From Luteibacter sp. Sphag1AF (GTDB lineage Bacteria > Pseudomonadota > Gammaproteobacteria > Xanthomonadales > Rhodanobacteraceae): a stretch of 64,000 nt of DNA. The stretch is from the NCBI RefSeq assembly GCF_014192715.1, contig NZ_JACHYH010000005.1:62001-126000 (forward strand). The letters run 5' to 3'. The notes beneath the pieces were generated by a model, which saw nothing but the letters and a program-made list of their open reading frames with translations, did not search any database and was not told where the DNA came from. Positions 61,465 through 64,000 of the stretch are shown here, in pieces. How positions within the stretch are numbered: position 1 is the first letter of the stretch; each line of letters begins with the position of its first letter. The position numbers and the translations under genes were made by a program.

Positions 61465-62972
61465 ACGCAAGGCAGGGCGATAAAGCACGTCCTGCCGTCT
61501 CTCCTGAGGCGCTCAACGAGCGCCTGGTTGCGGTCAACGAAGAACTGGTGCTGAGCCTCATCGAAGCGCAGAAGCGAGCCGAGACGAGCGCCCGGTTGCT
61601 CGAAGAGATGTCGCTTTCGATCGGGCCTGACGCGGTGACGCATCTTCCCAATCGCGCGTTGCTGCTGGACCGTCTGGTCCAGGCCATGGCAAGCGCACGA
61701 CTCCATCAGAGTCCGCTGGCACTTCTGGCGGTTGACGTTGGCCACTTCGCGGAATTTGTTGCCAGGCGGGGAAAGCATGCCGGCGACGCTGCGCTGCGGC
61801 TGCTGGCCGGGCACATGGGTGAAGCCGTTGGCAAAGTGGAAACCATCAGTCGCCATGGCGCACATGGGTTCCTCGTTTTATTGCCCGAGGCCATGCTTCA
61901 CGAAGCCCGGGCCGTCGCCCAGCGCGTGATCGAGGCTACCGATTCAACGATCGGACCTGACGACGACATGCCTCAATTGACGGTGAGCGTGGGCGGCGCA
62001 CTGTTTCCCGACCACGGCCAGTCACCGCTGGACCTCATCAGCAGCGCCGAGGCCGCCGTATATTGGGCGGGCCAGAACAAAGAGCGTGGTCTGGTGATCT
62101 TTGATCGCTCCATGCGGCAGCCGCCGCAGCCGGAACCAGACGAAAGCGCGGCGTTCCCTCGCCCTTCGGACGAAGCATTTTTCAGAACGACAGAGTCGCC
62201 CCTGCAGGCGTGCCTGCGCCATGCCAACGAGCAGCTTTTGCTGGCGTCCATGATGTCCATGGACAAGAAAGAGCTGGCTGAAAAGGCACTCCGGCGTCAG
62301 ACGGACTTCCTCGCGGTTCTCGCTCACGAGCTGCGCACACCGCTGACGCCCATCAGCCTGGCGGCCGCCATGATGAGTGAAGTTGAGGCGAGTGAGATTC
62401 CCCGCCTGCAAAATGTCATCAGCCGACAGATAGTCCACATCTCGCGATTGCTCACCGATCTGCTCGACGTGTCCCGCATCAACACCGGCAAGGTGCGGCT
62501 CAAGCGCGAGGCGGTATCAATCACCTCGGTACTCAATCAGTCCATCGACACGTGTGCACCGGCCATTGCGTTGCGTGCCCAGGTCCTGACCACCACCTTG
62601 CCTGAGAACCCTATCCGCGTTCTTGGCGACCCCGTCCGGCTGGCACAGGTTTTCACCAACCTCCTGGACAACGCGTCGAAGTACACCCCAGAGCGAGGCG
62701 CGATTGATGTTCTGGTCAGCGTGGACGAAGCATCGGTGATAGTGACCGTCAAAGACAGCGGCATCGGCGTGTCAGCCGAAGCGCTTCCCCACATCTTCGA
62801 ACCGTTCGTGCAGGACAGTACCGCCGTCGCATTCAATGGCGGGGGACTGGGCATTGGCCTGACCGTCGTCCGCGACATGATCGAAGCCCACGGCGGCCGG
62901 GTGGAAGTGCACAGCAACGGTGAGAATGCTGGCACGTCGTTTACCGTGACGCTGGGGCGCCTTGGCGATTAG
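61461..62972 (+). CDS. Histidine kinase with degenerate GGDEF domain
   Basis: A 503-residue cytosolic protein with no transmembrane helices. Residues 15-50 are a coiled coil. Residues about 55-215 form a GGDEF fold (DAVTHLPNRALLLDRLVQA) whose active loop is GAHGF at 133-137, so it cannot make c-di-GMP by the usual chemistry. Residues about 280-500 are a histidine kinase: H-box FLAVLAHELRTPLTPIS with H289, N-box FTNLLDNASKYTPERG, G-boxes KDSGIGVSAEA and GGGLGIGLTVV. No receiver domain or partner regulator is next to it. It probably takes input from the KaiC-like protein, with which it is translationally coupled, and passes phosphate to a regulator encoded elsewhere. Confidence 0.88.
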   Translation: MNARQGDKARPAVSPEALNERLVAVNEELVLSLIEAQKRAETSARLLEEMSLSIGPDAVTHLPNRALLLDRLVQAMASARLHQSPLALLAVDVGHFAEFVARRGKHAGDAALRLLAGHMGEAVGKVETISRHGAHGFLVLLPEAMLHEARAVAQRVIEATDSTIGPDDDMPQLTVSVGGALFPDHGQSPLDLISSAEAAVYWAGQNKERGLVIFDRSMRQPPQPEPDESAAFPRPSDEAFFRTTESPLQACLRHANEQLLLASMMSMDKKELAEKALRRQTDFLAVLAHELRTPLTPISLAAAMMSEVEASEIPRLQNVISRQIVHISRLLTDLLDVSRINTGKVRLKREAVSITSVLNQSIDTCAPAIALRAQVLTTTLPENPIRVLGDPVRLAQVFTNLLDNASKYTPERGAIDVLVSVDEASVIVTVKDSGIGVSAEALPHIFEPFVQDSTAVAFNGGGLGIGLTVVRDMIEAHGGRVEVHSNGENAGTSFTVTLGRLGD

Positions 62973-63027
62973 CAGATGTGGCGTGCCGACATGCCTGCAT
63001 GGTGACAAAGGTAGCCAGACAAGGCAC

Positions 63028-63042
63028 TAGACGACCGGTCTA
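63028..63042. promoter_or_regulatory. Palindromic operator in front of TetR gene
   Basis: TAGACGACCGGTCTA: TAGAC and GTCTA arms. It lies 20 bp upstream of the tetR ATG and reappears with one change (TAGACGACTGGTCTA) in front of the next gene. A typical TetR/AcrR operator; self-repression is likely. Confidence 0.8.
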
Positions 63043-63062
63043 ATCTGGCGTAAAGTGCCCCC

Positions 63063-63668
63063 ATGAGCCCTGCCACCGCCCCGCAATTCAACGACGTCCG
63101 CGAGAAGATTCTCGCCACGGGCCAGCGCATCATGGGTGCGAAGGGGTTTTCCGCCGTGGGGTTGAACGAGATCCTTTCTGAAGCCAGCGTCCCCAAGGGG
63201 TCGTTCTATCATTACTTCGGCTCGAAGGAGGCCTTCGGCGAAGCGATGCTTGAAAGCTACTTCGAGGACTATCTGGCGGATATCGCGGCCACGTTCCGTG
63301 AGCCGGGATTGAAAATGTCGCAGCGGCTCATCAACTACTTTGAGTCGTGGCACAACAACCAATCGTTCCTGGACTGCCAGGGCAAATGCCTGGCCGTGAA
63401 GCTGGGCGCTGAAGTGGCCGACCTTTCCGAATCCATGCGCACAGCATTACAGCGCGGCACGGCCGAAATCATCCGGCGCCTGGCCGACGCCATAGAAGCG
63501 GGGGTGTCCGATGGATCGGTAACCGTCGATCAGGAGCCGCGCGTTGTGGCGCAGAGCCTGTATCAGCTGTGGCTGGGCGCGAGCATCATGGCCAAGATCG
63601 TCCGCAATACCGGGCCGTTCGAGCAGGCGATGACCACGACGAGGCAAACGCTTCACCTCTCACCCTGA
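63063..63668 (+). CDS. TetR/AcrR-family transcriptional regulator
   Basis: A 201-residue protein with an N-terminal helix-turn-helix (EKILATGQRIMGAKGFSAVGLNEIL ... VPKGSFYHYFGSKEAFGEAML, abbreviated) and a helical ligand domain with a single cysteine pair (LDCQGKCLAVKLGAEV). It resembles the NemR/AcuR-like group that senses electrophiles through cysteines, and the downstream DJ-1-like gene fits an aldehyde or electrophile response. It is flanked by matching operators, and a terminator separates it from that gene, so both are likely controlled by it separately. Confidence 0.9.
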   Translation: MSPATAPQFNDVREKILATGQRIMGAKGFSAVGLNEILSEASVPKGSFYHYFGSKEAFGEAMLESYFEDYLADIAATFREPGLKMSQRLINYFESWHNNQSFLDCQGKCLAVKLGAEVADLSESMRTALQRGTAEIIRRLADAIEAGVSDGSVTVDQEPRVVAQSLYQLWLGASIMAKIVRNTGPFEQAMTTTRQTLHLSP

Positions 63669-63688
63669 GGCGGGCGAGGGGTTTCTGG

Positions 63689-63710
63689 AGGCACTTCTTG
63701 TGAAGTGCCT
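63689..63710 (+). terminator. Rho-independent terminator of tetR gene
   Basis: AGGCACTTC (63689-63697), loop TTGT, GAAGTGCCT (63702-63710), followed by ATTTTT. Classic hairpin plus U-run 21 bp after the TetR stop. Confidence 0.85.
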
Positions 63711-63728
63711 ATTTTTGATCACCTTTTA

Positions 63729-63743
63729 TAGACGACTGGTCTA
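63729..63743. promoter_or_regulatory. Second TetR-type operator
   Basis: TAGACGACTGGTCTA, 14 of 15 identical to the site at 63028. It lies 35 bp upstream of the DJ-1-like ATG, overlapping the likely promoter. Confidence 0.8.
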
Positions 63744-63777
63744 TTACGCCGGTCGTCACCCATCAGAGGAATGTCCC

Positions 63778-64000
63778 ATGAAGGTTCTTATCGTTCTAAC
63801 CTCCCACGACCAACTGGGCGACACCGGCCGCAAAACCGGTTTCTGGCTGGAAGAACTGGCTGCGCCGTACTACACATTCAAAGACGCCGGGGCCGAGGTC
63901 GTTCTTGCCTCGCCCAAAGGCGGACTGCCGCCGCTGGACCCCAAGAGCAACGAGCCATCATTCCAGACCGACCTCACCCGCCGCTTCGAAGCAGACGCCG
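63778..64000 (+). CDS. DJ-1/PfpI-family protein, type 1 glutamine amidotransferase-like (3' end outside window)
   Basis: The ATG is preceded by AGAGGA at a good distance. The 74 visible residues begin MKVLIVLTSHDQLGDTGRKTGFWLEEL and continue APYYTFKDAGAEVVLASPKGG and PPLDPKS, typical of the Hsp31/YhbO-like branch of DJ-1 (with E26 of the active triad in GFWLEEL). The catalytic cysteine lies past the window end. These proteins act on methylglyoxal or reactive aldehydes or as chaperones. The operator upstream suggests control by the adjacent TetR regulator. Confidence 0.85.
   Translation, partial: MKVLIVLTSHDQLGDTGRKTGFWLEELAAPYYTFKDAGAEVVLASPKGGLPPLDPKSNEPSFQTDLTRRFEADA

Overview
The window is gene-dense, GC-rich DNA with no rRNA, tRNA, CRISPR array or insertion sequence that I can recognise. 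Gene content points to a gammaproteobacterium of the Lysobacterales (Xanthomonadales), most likely a Rhodanobacteraceae relative such as Luteibacter or Dyella. That placement is inferred from TonB-dependent receptors, mdtABC with a NodT-type outer membrane factor, an ESPR autotransporter and extragenic palindromes; no marker gene proves it.

Layout. 1-2461: the 3' end of a type VI secretion gene (tssA), a small nuclease of the Endonuclea_NS_2 type and a basic protein of unknown function. 2458-6804: an iron-uptake operon (TonB-dependent siderophore receptor, DUF3649, PepSY membrane protein, DUF3325) behind a Fur-box-like site. 7337-13245: a secreted small protein, a GT39-like glycosyltransferase, a MASE1 protein, a 42-residue lipoprotein, a UBP-type zinc-finger protein and a secreted VOC protein. 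13380-15956: an enhancin-like M60 metallopeptidase with two mucin-binding modules. 16047-19958: a small catabolic or uptake cluster (outer-membrane transporter, YdcZ-like DMT permease, amidohydrolase) divergent from a LysR regulator. 20089-23447: a second siderophore receptor and two small envelope proteins. 23566-32665: mdtA-mdtB-mdtC plus an outer membrane factor, all overlapping or nearly so.

32712-41440: a serine beta-lactamase-like hydrolase and a 2050-residue autotransporter. Between them lies a rearranged stretch: the junction of these two genes is present twice as direct repeats of about 98% identity, and a foreign fragment of about 780 bp carrying a BamE-like lipoprotein gene sits between the copies. 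41678-46844: a sorbosone-dehydrogenase-like lipoprotein, DUF2231, a GT9 glycosyltransferase, a small unknown protein and an Nramp-related transporter with altered metal-site motifs. 46854-56224: a frameshifted OprB-like porin and a two-component system (OmpR type) leading into a heavy-metal RND efflux set, adaptor-pump-outer membrane factor. 56331-59486: a YedK/HMCES-type protein, a solitary F-ATPase b-subunit paralogue and an ABC-F protein.

59561-62972: a tightly coupled three-gene operon encoding a small unknown protein, a double-domain KaiC-like ATPase and a histidine kinase with a degenerate GGDEF domain. This is my best candidate for an undescribed signalling system. 63063-64000: a TetR regulator and the start of a DJ-1/PfpI-family gene, each preceded by a near-identical 15-bp palindromic operator.
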